Assembly: GCA_964034945.1 (NCBI GenBank)
Contig: OZ035963.1
Span: 47,225,032-47,289,031 of the forward strand
Source: Chrysopilus asiliformis
Lineage: Eukaryota; Arthropoda; Insecta; Diptera; Rhagionidae
DNA length: 64,000 nucleotides
Reading direction: 5' to 3'
The first letter of the stretch is position 1, and each line of letters opens with the position of its first letter. The notes beneath the pieces are model-generated. The model saw only the letters and a program-made list of their open reading frames with translations, had not been told where the DNA came from and made no database searches. Of the stretch, positions 44,835 to 56,285 are shown in pieces. The translations under genes were made by a program, and so were the position numbers.

Positions 44835-45059
44835 AATAGGGTTAAAACTTAACGAATTAAAAAATTTTATGGTTACAAAATGAAATAAAAAATTTTATTG
44901 TTACAAAACGAAAGAAAATTTGAATTTCGTTACATTATGAAAATGAAAAAAAAAATAGTATTTTATCAAATATCTTGAAAATCGTTAAATACACGTAAAA
45001 ATCGTTAAAAAATTTATTTATATTCATTTTCTCACAATATCGCAATTTCCCAGAAATCT
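44835..45059. other. AT-rich filler
   Basis: Repeated 'aaaattttat.gttacaaaa' words; nothing else seen. Confidence 0.4.
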
Positions 45060-45510
45060 TCAAAAACCTGATTTTTTTTTTCAAATATCTTGAGAACCAT
45101 TAAAAATACAAAAAAACGTTAAAGCAAAAAATGTGGAAAATTTGATATCCTTTAAATTCTGTTGTATTCACTTTTTCTCAAAAGCACATAAGTTTCGAGA
45201 AATTTTCAAAAAATTGTATTTTTCAAAAAAAAAAAAAAAGTTGTATGAGAGGTACTTTTTTACTTTTCCAAAAGATGACACAAAACTACGATTTTCGTAA
45301 AAACCAAAATATTTCAAGTCTCTAACTTAACCTGTTCTCGAGTTATTTAAGATACGTACAATGGACAGATCGACAGACAGATTCACGGACATCCTCATAA
45401 TTTTGCCTGAAACGGATTTCGTACTGATCAGAAATTTTCTATCTGCCCCCGTTCTCGAGTCGGTCTCCGTTATGAATACAATACTTTCCCTATAAACAAG
45501 AGGAAAGTAA
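45060..45510 (+). mobile_element. Family DD repeat, copy 1
   Basis: The uninterrupted counterpart of 36005-36610. It contains tttcaagtctctaacttaac, ctcgagttatttaagatacg, a short GACAGA tract and cataattttgcctgaaacgg. Unclassified family. Confidence 0.6.
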
Positions 45511-46906
45511 AAATCGGTCAAAATCGATAGACTTTCTGGTAGAAACCAGCCTTAGAATCTTTTGTTACACACATCCACACGTAGCTCAGACATGTCGTGA
45601 GTTCCTCAAACTAAGTTGATCGGTATATGTGAAGAAATTCCTGGTATATGTATAACCGGGTGATGTAAAATTTCATGAGTAATTGGTTTCAGACGCCTAC
45701 TTGCACCTTTCACCTCTATTACATGTTAAATGAAAGACAAATAAAGGAATAAATCCATGTGAATGGTTAACATTCCACTTGAAAATATTATTGGTCTGTA
45801 TTAGCTGGACACAATAAATTTCTCGCGATATGTTTAGTCCTAGCATAAATGTTATATTTAGTATAGCTGCCATAAAATCTAAATCCTTAGAATAACTTTA
45901 TACGATACGAACTGCCTTTATTTTTAGTTTACGGAGGATTAATCCTTCGACTTGAAATGGTATACAAGTAGAAATTATAACCCTTTTGACTGCTTAAGTC
46001 ACATTCCAACGTGAAGGGTGGTCGGAAAGTTATTAATTTTAAATAAATATGCGACTCCGACACACGAAACAGAAATCAAACAAATTAATGGCAGCAGAAC
46101 ATGCAGATCAGTATTTTATGTTAAAATGATTGCTATACATTACTCCTTCTCATATGTTGTCGGCCCAGTTGCAAAAATTATGGACATACCTGTCGTATAG
46201 CATAAACGATTCTAATACGACAAATGTTTTGCGATAAGGGTTGAAATCGTACCGAAACTATAGCGATTTGCCATATTTCATATTATTAACAATTAAAACA
46301 GTCACAAAGCTGTAACTATAGATAAGTAGAATTCGTATTTTGTATGAATAGTTGCCAACCATCGGTATTGAATTCTTCTTTGGCCTGTAAAAAATGATCG
46401 ATGGTTCATGGATTTTAACCTGCGTTGGTGTGATGGGGTATTACATACTCCAGCACAAAAACGAAGGATTAAAAAGCCGCCATTTTGACCAGTTCTGGTC
46501 AATGGAATTTCACCAACAGTGAACAGAATTGACCAATTGATTGACAAAACATGTGTGTGAAATTTCATTACTGTAGCTCAAGTAGTTTTTTGAGAAATTT
46601 AAGCTTTCGTTACTATGTTGGGGTATGCATGTCATATTCCAGCACACCAACGACGGGTTAAAACATATTTTTAATCAAACCCCTTTTTTAAAATGTGACA
46701 AATCACATTTCAACGAGACTGATTTTGAACCCATTTACACTGAACTGGAATCAGAATAGATAAAAAGCTCAAATTTTTAATACAAAACTAATATTTTGTT
46801 TTAAATTATTTTTAGAAAAAAAAAATTATACACAAATTATAAATTGTATTTAATAATTTAAATTATATTTTTAATAATTTAAATTATTTTCAAATAATTT
46901 TTTTAA
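45511..46906. other. Stretch without recognisable gene
   Basis: No supported feature; 46790-46900 is almost pure A/T. Confidence 0.4.
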
Positions 46907-46910
46907 TTAA

Positions 46911-47170
46911 CCCTTTCGGTACATGTTTTTTTCTATGGGTTTTAAAAATACTCTCTATACAAATTAATGATTTTTAAGCTATTAGTATTCATTTAAAACA
47001 AAAAAAAAATACGTCCACTGTGGTCCAGCTTTTTATTCAAAAAATCAAAATTAGGTCACAAATGCACTTAAAGGTGCACTGAATGAGAATAGAGTGTTGA
47101 AAATAAATAAATAATAAGACAATTCAATTTTTTTAGCATGATGCCATATGGCATCAAAATACCGAAAGGG
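46911..47170. mobile_element. piggyBac-type MITE (260 bp)
   Basis: Ends CCCTTTCGGTA and TACCGAAAGGG are perfectly inverted and begin with CCC. TTAA flanks both sides (46907-46910 and 47171-47174). CCC termini in a TTAA duplication are the piggyBac hallmark. No coding capacity. Confidence 0.75.
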
Positions 47171-47174
47171 TTAA

Positions 47175-47706
47175 ACATAACAAAAGCTATAATTGCCAAT
47201 CTGGCAATCATTGGAGACCCGTATGGTGATATTCGTATCAAAATTCGAACAGTTGTACCAAAATTCCACTTTGAAATCAAACTTTCCAATTAGAATTTTT
47301 TAAATTTACTCCAATTGGATTTTGATGTAGAATCATATCCTAAATAACTTTTGTTCTTGCACTTTTTTGATAAGATGCACCGTGTTTGAGATATTCTCAA
47401 AAAACATTTTCGTTCTTATGGAGGGTACCCCCCCTAATGGTCCATTTTTGCCCATGAACGAACTTAGCCTTTCATTTTACGAAAAACGGATCTGCGTAAA
47501 ATTTCAAGTCCGTAGCTCAATCCGTGCGTCCGCAATCCGCGCCACAGACGGACGGACGGACGGACGGACGGACATGCAAAAATAAATTATTTTTATCATT
47601 CTAAACACACTGGTGTAATTCATTTTTGTGTGTGATGACGGGATCTTGGCGTTACAAACGGTAAGGCAAAGTTAATATACCCTTTGGTTTCACCATACGG
47701 GTATAA
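47175..47706 (-). mobile_element. A-family repeat, copy 4
   Basis: Inverse orientation, from acataacaaaagctataatt to tttcaccatacgggtata. Includes a (GGAC)n tract at about 47548-47574 and the cgcaatccgcgcc block. Near full length. Confidence 0.8.
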
Positions 47707-47818
47707 AAACTGAATTAGAAAAGGTGTTGTTGTACAACAACACTATGCAACAAAGGGTTAACTAAACACCTCCGGAATACGGGCCAGGTAATTTACCACG
47801 TGGACTACGCTTGACTAA

Positions 47819-48061
47819 TAAAATTAAAGTTAAAAATATAAATAAAATAAAATTAAAAAAATTAAATAAAATTCAGTAAAATGTTGAAAAAATAATAAAA
47901 TTAAATACATAAAATTCAAAAAAAAAAAGTTTGAAAAAAATCAATAAAATTACAATAAAATGAAAAAAATAAAAATAAATAAAACTAGATAAAATTGAAT
48001 CAAATTCAAAAAAAAAAAATAAAAAAAAAAATAAAAATAAAAATAAGTGAATAAAATAAAA
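47819..48061. repeat. AAAAT-type low-complexity tract
   Basis: About 240 bp of A/T words of the type aaataaaattaaa; no information content beyond that. Confidence 0.85.
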
Positions 48062-48063
48062 TA

Positions 48064-48628
48064 CAGTCGAATCCCGATTTGTAATTGCTCGAAATACGCA
48101 CAAGTACAAATATTTGTTCTATTTATAAGTAAAAGTTGTATTTTTTTAAATTTCATTAAATACCTAAACTTGATGAAGCTATTTTTGCCTTCCCTTATAA
48201 TTCGTATAAGGTATGCGGAAATCGGGGTATAAGTACTCGAATCGAGTCTTACCCCACCAGAATCCTGTAAGCCTGCGTAGAAGCTGGTAAAACAGGCTCT
48301 GATGACGGTGAGCCAGCTTCCGTGCCAGAAACAGGCTCCTAATAGGGTTTCAGGGCAAACATGCCTGACCTGTTGGGGTAAATTTTTCGTATGTGAAAAC
48401 ATCCACAAAAAAATATAACATTTTGTTGTATTTTTTTTAAAGACCTATAAACCGAGAAATTCCAATAGAATTCAATGCTAGAAAGATTGCGTCAAAACAA
48501 TGAATCGGAAATAATTCAATGGTTAAACACAAGATATAAACAAGCTTTTGTGATATTCGATTGTTGCAATTTCGCGATTTATGCAAAGGGCGTAGATTTT
48601 ACTTTGTGCGGAAATCGAGATTCAATGG
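48064..48628 (-). mobile_element. Family C copy 3, full-length candidate with TA duplication
   Basis: CAGTCGAATCCCGATTT at the left faces the right end, whose reverse complement is CCATTGAATCTCGATTT. TA lies at 48062-48063 and 48629-48630. The body is the reverse complement of family C copies at 44406 and 56286 but has a single copy of the arm. The termini suggest a Tc1/mariner/pogo-type non-autonomous element. Confidence 0.65.
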
Positions 48629-48630
48629 TA

Positions 48631-49930
48631 AAATTAAATAAGATAAAATAAAATAAAAATACGCTCAAAGTATAAAATTATATGTCTTTTATATTCCAGC
48701 CATTTATGTCATATTGATTTTGAAGCCTATTAAACTCCGCCATAATGCTTATCGATAACAATTATGTCACAAAAAAAGCAATCTTTTTGCAAATCAATCG
48801 ATCAAACCGAAAAATATTTTTCAATTTTTCTGGTCAGATGATATTCACATTAAATTTTGTTTTATTTTTCCGTTCAGCTCAATTTATTTTTCCTATGGCT
48901 ATAAGGGTACATTCACTGATTGCGTGCCATGTAAAATCAACCAATTGGCCGCTTTGATACTTCTTTCTTTTCCTGCAGCAGATTGTATTTATGGCTATTG
49001 TAGATTTAATTGCCCACCCCGTTCAATATTCAAACTTTTACCTTTATCCTCTATCGGACCCAGTTCGGTGACTGTACGATATGAAAAATTATCGGAAAAT
49101 TTTTTATCGACTCTCGTTCATGAACGATTGGCACGCGAATTTGTTGAACTTAAAATTAGAAATTGGTCAGTCTTTGGTTGACGCTCTACACTAAAGGCTC
49201 TGATTGACCATAATCTGCTGATTTATCCGACCCCCTCCCTAACCATGTATTCGTTTGCATACCTTTTTAATGGCCTTAATATGAACGATTCATTAGTGTT
49301 TCATGATGGTACTGAGTTTACAATTATTACTTTATAGGTAAACATCGAGAAATGCCACCCTATTACGTACAACTGCATTTGCTCAATAGAAAACTACTCC
49401 ATAAAAAGGCTAAAGGGCTGATACTTTCAGCGATATAAACAGCTGATATCAAAATTTGTTTGAATATTTAAAAAATGTATGGCAAAGTCTCATTTGCCAT
49501 TTGCAATGACGACATGCAATTTACGATCGCATTTACCTACGACTAGACGATTTTTACGACATCTATTGGGCACATCTACAATCGCCAATTAAGTGCCTTA
49601 ATTGACTTGTTTGATTGGCATTAATGCAAATCGATTGGTGTATAAATTCGTAGGGATGTCATATAATTTACTATGCATAAACGAATGTATTCTATGGAAT
49701 CCCATATGACCCATAATCATTAAACTTTGATTGGAGTATAGACACCAATCTAGAATAATTTAGAGCGAGAGTGATTGTACTGAAATATTAATAAAGGGTA
49801 ATCCAATTTGATTAGATGAATATGTTTTAGGATTTTATGAAAAAAAAAATATTTAAAAATAGTTTTTTTTTTAAAACAGGTAATCTTTGCAGTAAGTGGA
49901 AATCACAGTTTTTTCTTCAATAATCAGTTC
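48631..49930. other. Stretch without recognisable gene
   Basis: No supported feature; 48920-49180 has an open frame with ordinary composition but no recognised domain. Confidence 0.4.
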
Positions 49931-50020
49931 GTATTGCAATTGGGCTCCTGCGGTCGCTCTGTAACCCGGAGGTCACTGGTTCAAACTTCCAACCTCACCT
50001 GCAGCACGTGAGAAGAAGTT
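49931..50020 (+). repeat. tRNA-like block, possible SINE head
   Basis: gggctcctgcggtcgctctg, then aacccggaggtcactggttc and 'aaacttccaacc': the GGTTCAAACTTCC word resembles a pol III B box, with a plausible A-box region about 45 bp upstream. It is too degraded for a tRNA gene; a tRNA-derived SINE is possible. Confidence 0.35.
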
Positions 50021-50409
50021 TTTTAGGAATGGAAACTAAAGTATTTTTCTTACAAGACAAAAACCGAAGAATATATCAAAGCAAGTTTATAGTTTTAATG
50101 CTTCATAAGAATTGTATCTGGAAGCTAATTTTCTTAAACTGATAATAGGAGGGAAATTTATATTTTGTGATAATTATTACCTGAAATGTATTTAATTTCC
50201 CAAGTTATTATTAATAATATTTAATATCCTTTAAATAAATTAATTAAAAATTGAAATCCCGCTAACATTTCAGTAAAATTAAAAATCAAAAAGTAAAATT
50301 AAAAATCCGATAAATTCTTATAAATAAATTGCAGATCCCGATACGAGTATTAAACAAAAATTTATTTCAAAACACGATATTTGTAAACTTAACCCTTATG
50401 TGTATGACG
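50021..50409. other. AT-rich stretch
   Basis: No supported feature. Confidence 0.4.
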
Positions 50410-51114
50410 CAGGGTTGTCAAAAAACCAAGGGTTTTTACAAAAACCTACTACCAATGGGTTTACTGGGTTTACTGGGTTTTTGGTTTTTGCCGATTTTTT
50501 TTTTTCACATAACACAAGAAAAAAATTTAGAAACGACAACCCCAATCTGTTTAACAGATCGATGACGGCGCACAATTAATTCTGTGGCCACAAGGATTAA
50601 CCTTTAAGACGAGTTAAGCATATTTTCAATTTGAACTGTATTTGAACCTGCAAAAAGAATATTTTAGCTTCATTTGAAAATTGACTTAAGCGGTTTTTCC
50701 TCGTGGCTACAAAATTGGTGCGAAAAAACCATTTCCCGCTCGTTTGAAAGAGACAGGATGTAGGTTGGTTTGTGTTCTGTTTCTCATTTTCGTGTCAACT
50801 TTCTTGTGATTGAAGAATCCGATTTGAATTTAAAAAAAAAATAGTGCCCATGGAAGAAGATCAATGGCGTCTGAGTGGCAATAATGTGGTAATAAAATTC
50901 GAAAGAGTGGGAAATGAAACAAAAAAGAGTGCGGAATGCAAGTTTTGCAAAAAAAAACCATAACTTGTAAAATTGAAAAAATTCGAAGCCATTTGGAAAA
51001 ATTGCGAAAAAAAAAATGTTTTGGGTTTGGGTTTTAAGTTGGGTTTTTCAAAAGTAAAAACCCACAAAAACCCAGAAAAAATGGGTTTTTGGGTTTTTTG
51101 GGCAGATTACCCTG
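50410..51114 (+). mobile_element. hAT-type element remnant with BED finger
   Basis: Left end CAGGGTTGTCAAAAAACC and right end (reverse complement CAGGGTAATCTGCCCAAAAA) are of the hAT CAGGG type, with repeated 'aaaaaccca/tgggttttt' words inside both ends. Flanking octamers (gtatgacg, gcgggatg) agree at only 4 of 8 positions, so a duplication, if any, has decayed. Confidence 0.55.
50850..51010 (+). pseudogene. hAT BED-type zinc finger relic
   Basis: ATG at 50850 opens MEEDQWRLSGNNVVIKFERV, then GNETKKSAECKFCKK. A one-base shift in the following A run gives TITCKIEKIRSHLEKL. C-x2-C followed by a conserved 'IRSHLEK' helix is the BED zinc finger at the N-terminus of hAT transposases; the final ligand C/H is lost or shifted. 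The catalytic body is missing. Confidence 0.55.
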
Positions 51115-51144
51115 GCGGGATGACCTAAACACCTTGGTTAGAGT

Positions 51145-51566
51145 TAGGGATGTAAAATTTTGAAAAAAAACCGGTTTTTAAGACTTCGGTTTAAACCGGG
51201 CCGGTTTAACCGGGTCCAAAAAACCGGTTATTGAAACACCAAAAAACCGTTTTGTTTAAATTGGGTAGGTTAATTCTTAGACACAACAAATACACTATAA
51301 TACAACAAAAGACGTGAAGTGCCATATAATCCATTAAGAGGCCATAAAAGGCACAATATAATATTGAATTTGGTCTAGAGTGCCTAAAAAGAAGTGTATC
51401 TAACAAATCAGTTGCACGAAAATTGGTTTAAAATTATTTTTCCGTACCCAAAAAATGATCGATTTTTTTGAACGGTTTTTGCCTTTAAAAAAACACCGAA
51501 AAAACCGGTTAACCGGAGCAAAAACACCGGGAAATCGGTTTAACCGGTTCTTTTTTGACATCTCTA
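51145..51566. mobile_element. hAT MITE, 8-bp target duplication
   Basis: Ends TAGGGATGTAAAATTTTGAA and TAGAGATGTCAAAAAAGAAC are inverted, followed by AACCGGTT-rich sub-repeats. GTTAGAGT is present exactly on both sides (51137-51144 and 51567-51574). Confidence 0.85.
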
Positions 51567-51574
51567 GTTAGAGT

Positions 51575-51874
51575 GACAAGGTACCCTTGTATCTTAATAT
51601 ATTTTGTATGAAAAAAATCGTTTTATATCTGTATATTGTAAATATTCATGTTTAGGCACTTTTGGCGGAGACAATACCGTTATTAATAAAGACCTACATT
51701 AATGTGTATGAAATATACATACACAAATACACACATACATATAGAGGATACACATACTCATATAGAGTAGCGTAGAGAATTTGACACAAAAATGCAGTTT
51801 CAAATTTTTACACCGTTTTCTTTACTACAGAAAAACGGTTCAAACTGGAAAGTTCTCTCACAAAAATGTAAAAA
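51575..51874. other. Stretch with CATA microsatellite
   Basis: Irregular acatac/cacata microsatellite near 51712-51745; nothing else supported. Confidence 0.45.
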
Positions 51875-52145
51875 AAGTCGTCGACTTGCGTACGGTCTAA
51901 TTGGCTTCCTGCAGGAAAATTTAGCCTAAGCCAGACGCGCGTTCACCTGTGTAAGGAAAATAAAAAATGTATCAACCTGTGGCGGAAGAAATTCAAATAG
52001 TAAACCTGCAGCAAGTAAAGTAGTGCTTACGGATCTGCACGAGTTGATCTGATATAGGTGTTTTGAGGATGTAATGTCATTTAATGGATAGCTCAGTATG
52101 CCTGCTACAGGTCCGAGTTCACTTGTCAAAAAGTTTACTTGGATA
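51875..52145 (+). mobile_element. Family L MITE, copy 1 (diverged)
   Basis: Same order of blocks as the 52223 copy: cgtacggtctaattggcttc, 'gcgcgcgttcacctg', 'gatctgcacgagttgatc' and 'cttgtcaaaaagtttac'. Terminal sequences are degraded. Confidence 0.55.
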
Positions 52146-52222
52146 AGGTTTATTATTTTCCTAAGAATGTGACTTATATAATCTTCTTTAGAACTGTCTT
52201 CTTTTCGGAATTATAAAAACTG

Positions 52223-52494
52223 CACTCAGAAAAATGGAGGCTAACTCGACGACCTACATACGGCGTAATTGGCCTCGGGCAGGCGCGCGTTCTCCTGCAT
52301 GTGGGCAAGTAAAATTGAGTTGAGCTTTGGTCGGAGAAATTCTGAAATTAAGCCACCAGCAGGTGAAGTAGGGCATTTGGAGCTGCACGAGTTGCCCTTA
52401 GATAGGTTAACTCTGACCGCTAGCTGGCTTACAGAAACCTCTGTAAGGTCAGAGTTAACCTGACAAAAAGTTGACCTGGACATTTTTCTGAGTG
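52223..52494 (+). mobile_element. Family L MITE, copy 2
   Basis: CACTCAGAAAAATG at the left is mirrored exactly at the right, and GTTAACTCTGACC occurs in both orientations inside. It lies in direct orientation 80 bp after copy 1. No target duplication resolved. Confidence 0.65.
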
Positions 52495-52620
52495 TGGTAA
52501 GAGGTTTTGCCAATAGCACGTGACTCTTCTGGGATGCAGACTTTTCCAAAGATCAGTCATTTTTCGTAATGGTGTAGATAATAAATGACAGAATCCTAGA
52601 CAAATCCTGTTAGTCTTATA

Positions 52621-52730
52621 GACTATGTTTACACACGGATTGGGCATGACCATGGGACTGAACGAAACTGTCAAAATACAGGCAAGATGAGGAAGTGGGG
52701 GACATGCCCAATCTGTGTGTAAACATAGTC
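52621..52730. mobile_element. Small 110-bp MITE
   Basis: GACTATGTTTACACACGGAT continuing TGGGCATG is mirrored at the right end with one change, arms of 28 bp. ATA precedes and follows it. Confidence 0.75.
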
Positions 52731-53109
52731 ATAGAGTTTGCATCTTCGTGTTGTTAAAAAAAAAAACTTTAAGGCTATACCACAATAACGCGTGCGTGCA
52801 TGCGGCACGGTGACATTTCCACTCGGTGAAAGTAAAAACTACGCATTTATATGAATGTATAATTGCGCGTTGCTCAGACGCGTTGCCGCGTATAGTAGGC
52901 TTAGTCTCTACTTTAAGACGCGGTGGCAACTACGAGATGCCAGAACTAAATAATTTCGGTACTTTAATTTGAATTCGCGGTTTTTCAACATTCATGTCTG
53001 TCATCTCTGAATTATTTGTTGTAGAAATTTTTTAGGTTATATGAAATTAAAGATAACTAAAAATGGAAAACGACTTTTATTATTTTCATTTAATTGTTTA
53101 TATGCCTTA
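52731..53109. other. Stretch without recognisable gene
   Basis: GC-richer patch with CGCG words (52785-52930); no supported feature. Confidence 0.4.
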
Positions 53110-53612
53110 CTAGCAGACCCTTCGTTGGCAGCTAAAAGTTTTTTGTATAAATTTTAGAATGCCAAAAAACCATAAATAACTTAAAAACTTTTCGGAAAAA
53201 ACGTTATCCTTACAGGACCTTCCGTTTCGAATTTCAAAATTCCACCACCGGATTCGTGATCAGAAAGGCCAAAAATCCCATAATGCCGAGTTTCCCGGGG
53301 AAAACGGGAAAAAGGATATTTGCGTTATCCTTACAGGACCTTGCGTTTCGAATTTTGAAAATCCAGTACCGGATTCGTGATCAGCGATCCCAAAAACCCC
53401 ATAATGCTAATTTTTCCGGGGAAAAATGAGAAAAAGGATATTTTCGTTATCCTTCCAGGACCTTCTGTTTTGAATTTTGAAAATCTAACATAGCTAAAAA
53501 CCTGCAACGCAGATCATTTTGCAAAAAACCGCGTAAAAATCGGTCCAGTAGTTTTTGAGTTTTGTAATCTCAAACAGACAGACAGACAAACATCCATTTT
53601 TATATATATAGA
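53110..53612 (-). mobile_element. Helitron-like element (minus strand), both ends visible
   Basis: On the minus strand it starts TC (53612-53611) preceded by A, then TATATATATAAAAATGGATG and TCTGTCTGTCTG. It ends CTAG (53110-53113) followed by T. That is the Helitron A/T insertion rule with TC and CTRR ends. The interior carries three tandem modules of about 120 bp (kernel gttatccttacaggacctt at about 53203, 53323 and 53446). No clear 3' hairpin and no Rep/helicase. Confidence 0.65.
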
Positions 53613-53848
53613 TAGAAGATAGATAAGCCACTCATTCTAATAATGAAATAAATGCAAGTTTTCTAAAGCCCATTTGGAACGATAGAAATAAATCGTAACG
53701 AAGTTTTATTCAATGCTTACATATTTTACAAGAGTATGAAAAAAAAATTACATAAGTCGGTAATGATTTTTAAATATCGTCGCCTGGGAATTTAAGTGTC
53801 GTATGTAGTTTTTTCGAGTTTTGAATTGGGATCAGTTTCTGAGTTTTT
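53613..53848. other. AT-rich filler
   Basis: A GATAGA stretch abuts the Helitron 5' end; otherwise nothing seen. Confidence 0.4.
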
Positions 53849-54475
53849 TATACCCGTATGGTGAAACCAAAGGGTATATTAACTTTGCCTTACCGTTTGT
53901 AACGCCAAGATCCCGTCATCGCACAAAAAAATGAATTACACCAGTGTGTTTAGAATGATGAAAAAAGTTGAATTTAGCATGTCCGTCCGTCTGTCCGTCT
54001 GTCCGTCCGTCCGTCTGTCTGTCCGTCTGTCCGTCTGTCCGTCTGTCCGTCTGTCCGTCTGTCCGTCCGTCCGTCTGTCTGTCTGTCTGTGGCGCGGATT
54101 GCGGGCGCACGGATTGAGCTAGAGACTTGAAATTTTGCGTGGATCCGTTTTCCGTAAAATGCGAGGCTAAGTTCGTTAATGGGCAAAAATGGACCATTAG
54201 GGGGGGTACCCCCCATACGAACGAAATCGTTTTTTGCGAATATCTCAAAAACGGAGCATCTTATCAAAAAAGTCCAAGAACAAAAGTTATTTAGGATATG
54301 ATTCTACATAAAACTCCCATACATCAAAATCCGATTGGAATAAATTTTAAAAAATCTTATTGGAAAGTTTGACTTCAAAGTGGAATTTTGGTATAACTGT
54401 TCGAATTTTGATACGAATATCACCATACGGGTCTCCAATGATTGCCAGATTGGCAATTATAGCTTTTGTTATGTT
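53849..54475 (+). mobile_element. A-family repeat, copy 5 (best full-length copy)
   Basis: Order: tatacccgtatggtgaaacc; cgtttgtaacgccaagatcc; ttacaccagtgtgtttagaa; a (GTCY)n tract of about 110 bp (53981-54089); the GGCGCGGATTGCGGGCG block; a GGGGTACCCC palindrome; 'ccgattggaataaattt'; finally ccatacgggtctccaatgat and attgccagattggcaattat. It resembles dipteran mini-me/HINE elements in having an internal (GTCY)n proto-microsatellite. It has no coding capacity. Confidence 0.8.
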
Positions 54476-55582
54476 CAAAGCTGCTTTTAAATTTAGTGCA
54501 ATTCATTTTTAATTTTTTTTAAAGACAAATGCTAATTCTGTATTCGATTTAAATGTGAAAAAAATCAGTCCGCTTGAAAAAGAGTTATGATAGTTTAAAC
54601 TCAATTCACTCAAAACCAAGGAAAATTACATACGACATTTAAATTCTCAGCCGACGATATATAGATTATACCACATAATATAGAATTGTTTGTTTTGTAC
54701 AAAATCTTTGTATAGTTCTTTTGATCAATTTCACATCCTTATTAACGCATGTATAGGTATTATATCCTGAAATATGGTAATATGTTCAGATAAGTGGAAT
54801 CCTATACTCTTTACAACGCAACAAAATTTTACTATAATATTTGATTATTAACTTTAGAAATGGGATGAAAGTTTTGTATTAAAATCAGGGAATTTTATGA
54901 AAATTTAATCGAACGGAAAATTAGTGAAAACGTAGGAGTCAAGATAAGTGAAATGAAAATTATTTAATGTACTTGTGTATTCCCTTCATATGTGTAATAA
55001 GTTTTGTTTGAGTTTTGGATATTAAATGAAAGTGCGAGTCAATTTGAACCATTAAAAATATCTACAGAAATATGTATATATCTCGATTTAATGTTATAAT
55101 GGATAAAAGTTAGATAATCAAATCCCTAATAAAACCCTTACAGATATTCATTGAATTACGGATGAGATTTGTTACAAAAGTATTGTTATGTAGAAACTTT
55201 TTTATTCAAATAATTTTTTCCCAGAATTGTTAAAAAAGAGGAGAAAATCTTTTGTATTTTTCTTTATAAAAGAAGTACAATTAAAATTAGTAGTAAAAAA
55301 ACCTCAAAACGATTAGTTGCAAACTTGTACACATCGAAAGGGTTTTTTTTCAAATAGTATCTATTGCTTGACCGCTTATATCATAGAAATAAGGTGACCA
55401 TACGTCCTGGAATGGCCCAGAATTAGACATGTTGCCCCGACGTTCCGGAAACTAAACTTTTGTTTCGAAATTATGCAATCTAATATTGTAATTTCTTAAC
55501 AATAAAAAAATTGTCCTCGGAAATTTTATCCTTAGAGGTACTGCATAAGACGTACGGTTACCATACGCCCTGGTTTGGCTGA

Positions 55583-55625
55583 GACGGTATCGGAATCAGG
55601 CATGTTGTCTGATTCCGATATCGTC
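55583..55625. repeat. 17-bp-stem hairpin
   Basis: GACGGTATCGGAATCAG and CTGATTCCGATATCGTC pair with one mismatch around a 9-nt loop. Confidence 0.7.
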
Positions 55626-55701
55626 TATTAAAAGTATATGCTTAGAGCTAATGGAATATAACAATGCACAACAGCCATTTTGCTGCCAAAGATTTTACAA
55701 T

Positions 55702-55910
55702 GCAAGTGGTTTGGCCAGTTTGGCTCTAGTTTTTTAGAGTGAATCCAGCGAAACTTCTTTCAGATTTCGATTCAACGATGTCAACTTACCTTAAAATGAT
55801 TGAAATATCCACGGTAATAACAAAAATAAATAAAAAATTTCCGTTTATTTGGAAAAATCATTTTTTTTACCTTCCTCAAAAACTAGAGCCAATCTGGCCA
55901 AACCACTTGC
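55702..55910. repeat. 34-bp inverted repeat with ~140-bp spacer
   Basis: GCAAGTGGTTTGGCCAGTTT... at 55702 faces its reverse complement ending at 55910, with one mismatch (cagtttgg/caatctgg region). It is possibly a MITE core. Confidence 0.7.
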
Positions 55911-56285
55911 AGATTCGGAATCACCGACGTCAAATTATCTCAGGAAACACGAAAAAATCGTTTTTTATCGGGTATTGTAATTATAACCCTAAATTGAAGA
56001 ATCCGAGACAAATGTTTAATTTCAGGGACGCTAAGACAACATCTTTGGTTCCGGGATGTACACGCAGAGAACATAATTGTTGTTTTCAATAACTTTTTAA
56101 CAACTTTTCGTGAAAAAAAAACATAACAAAAGCTATAATTGCCAATCTGGCAATTATTGAAAACCCGTATGGTGATATTCGTATCAAAATTCGAACAGTT
56201 GTATCAAAATTCAACTTTGAAGTCAAATTTTTCAATAAGATTTTTTAAAACTTATTCCACTCGGATTTTGATGTATGGGAGTTTT

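Larger units (their letters stand above)
54476..56119. other. Stretch with two hairpin structures
   Basis: Holds a 43-nt hairpin (55583-55625) and a 34-bp inverted repeat (55702-55735 facing 55877-55910). 'gtgaccatacgtcctgg' and 'ggttaccatacgccctgg' (55394 and 55557) resemble paired termini of a small element. No gene is supported. Confidence 0.45.

Noticed and set aside
48047..48408. Frame ending in a phenylalanine/leucine/isoleucine-rich run
   Set aside because: The C-terminal half is translation of the AAAAT-type low-complexity tract.
49931..50020. Possible true tRNA gene
   Set aside because: B-box-like word is present but the acceptor and anticodon stems do not pair convincingly; kept only as a tRNA-like/SINE candidate.
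53916..54267. Long frames rich in DRQTDGRTDG or CPSVRLSV repeats
   Set aside because: These are translations of the (GTCY)n microsatellite in an A-family repeat, not proteins.
55739..56092. 117-codon plus-strand frame
   Set aside because: It lacks an ATG start, overlaps a 34-bp inverted repeat, and its composition is what AT-rich chance sequence gives; no domain seen.
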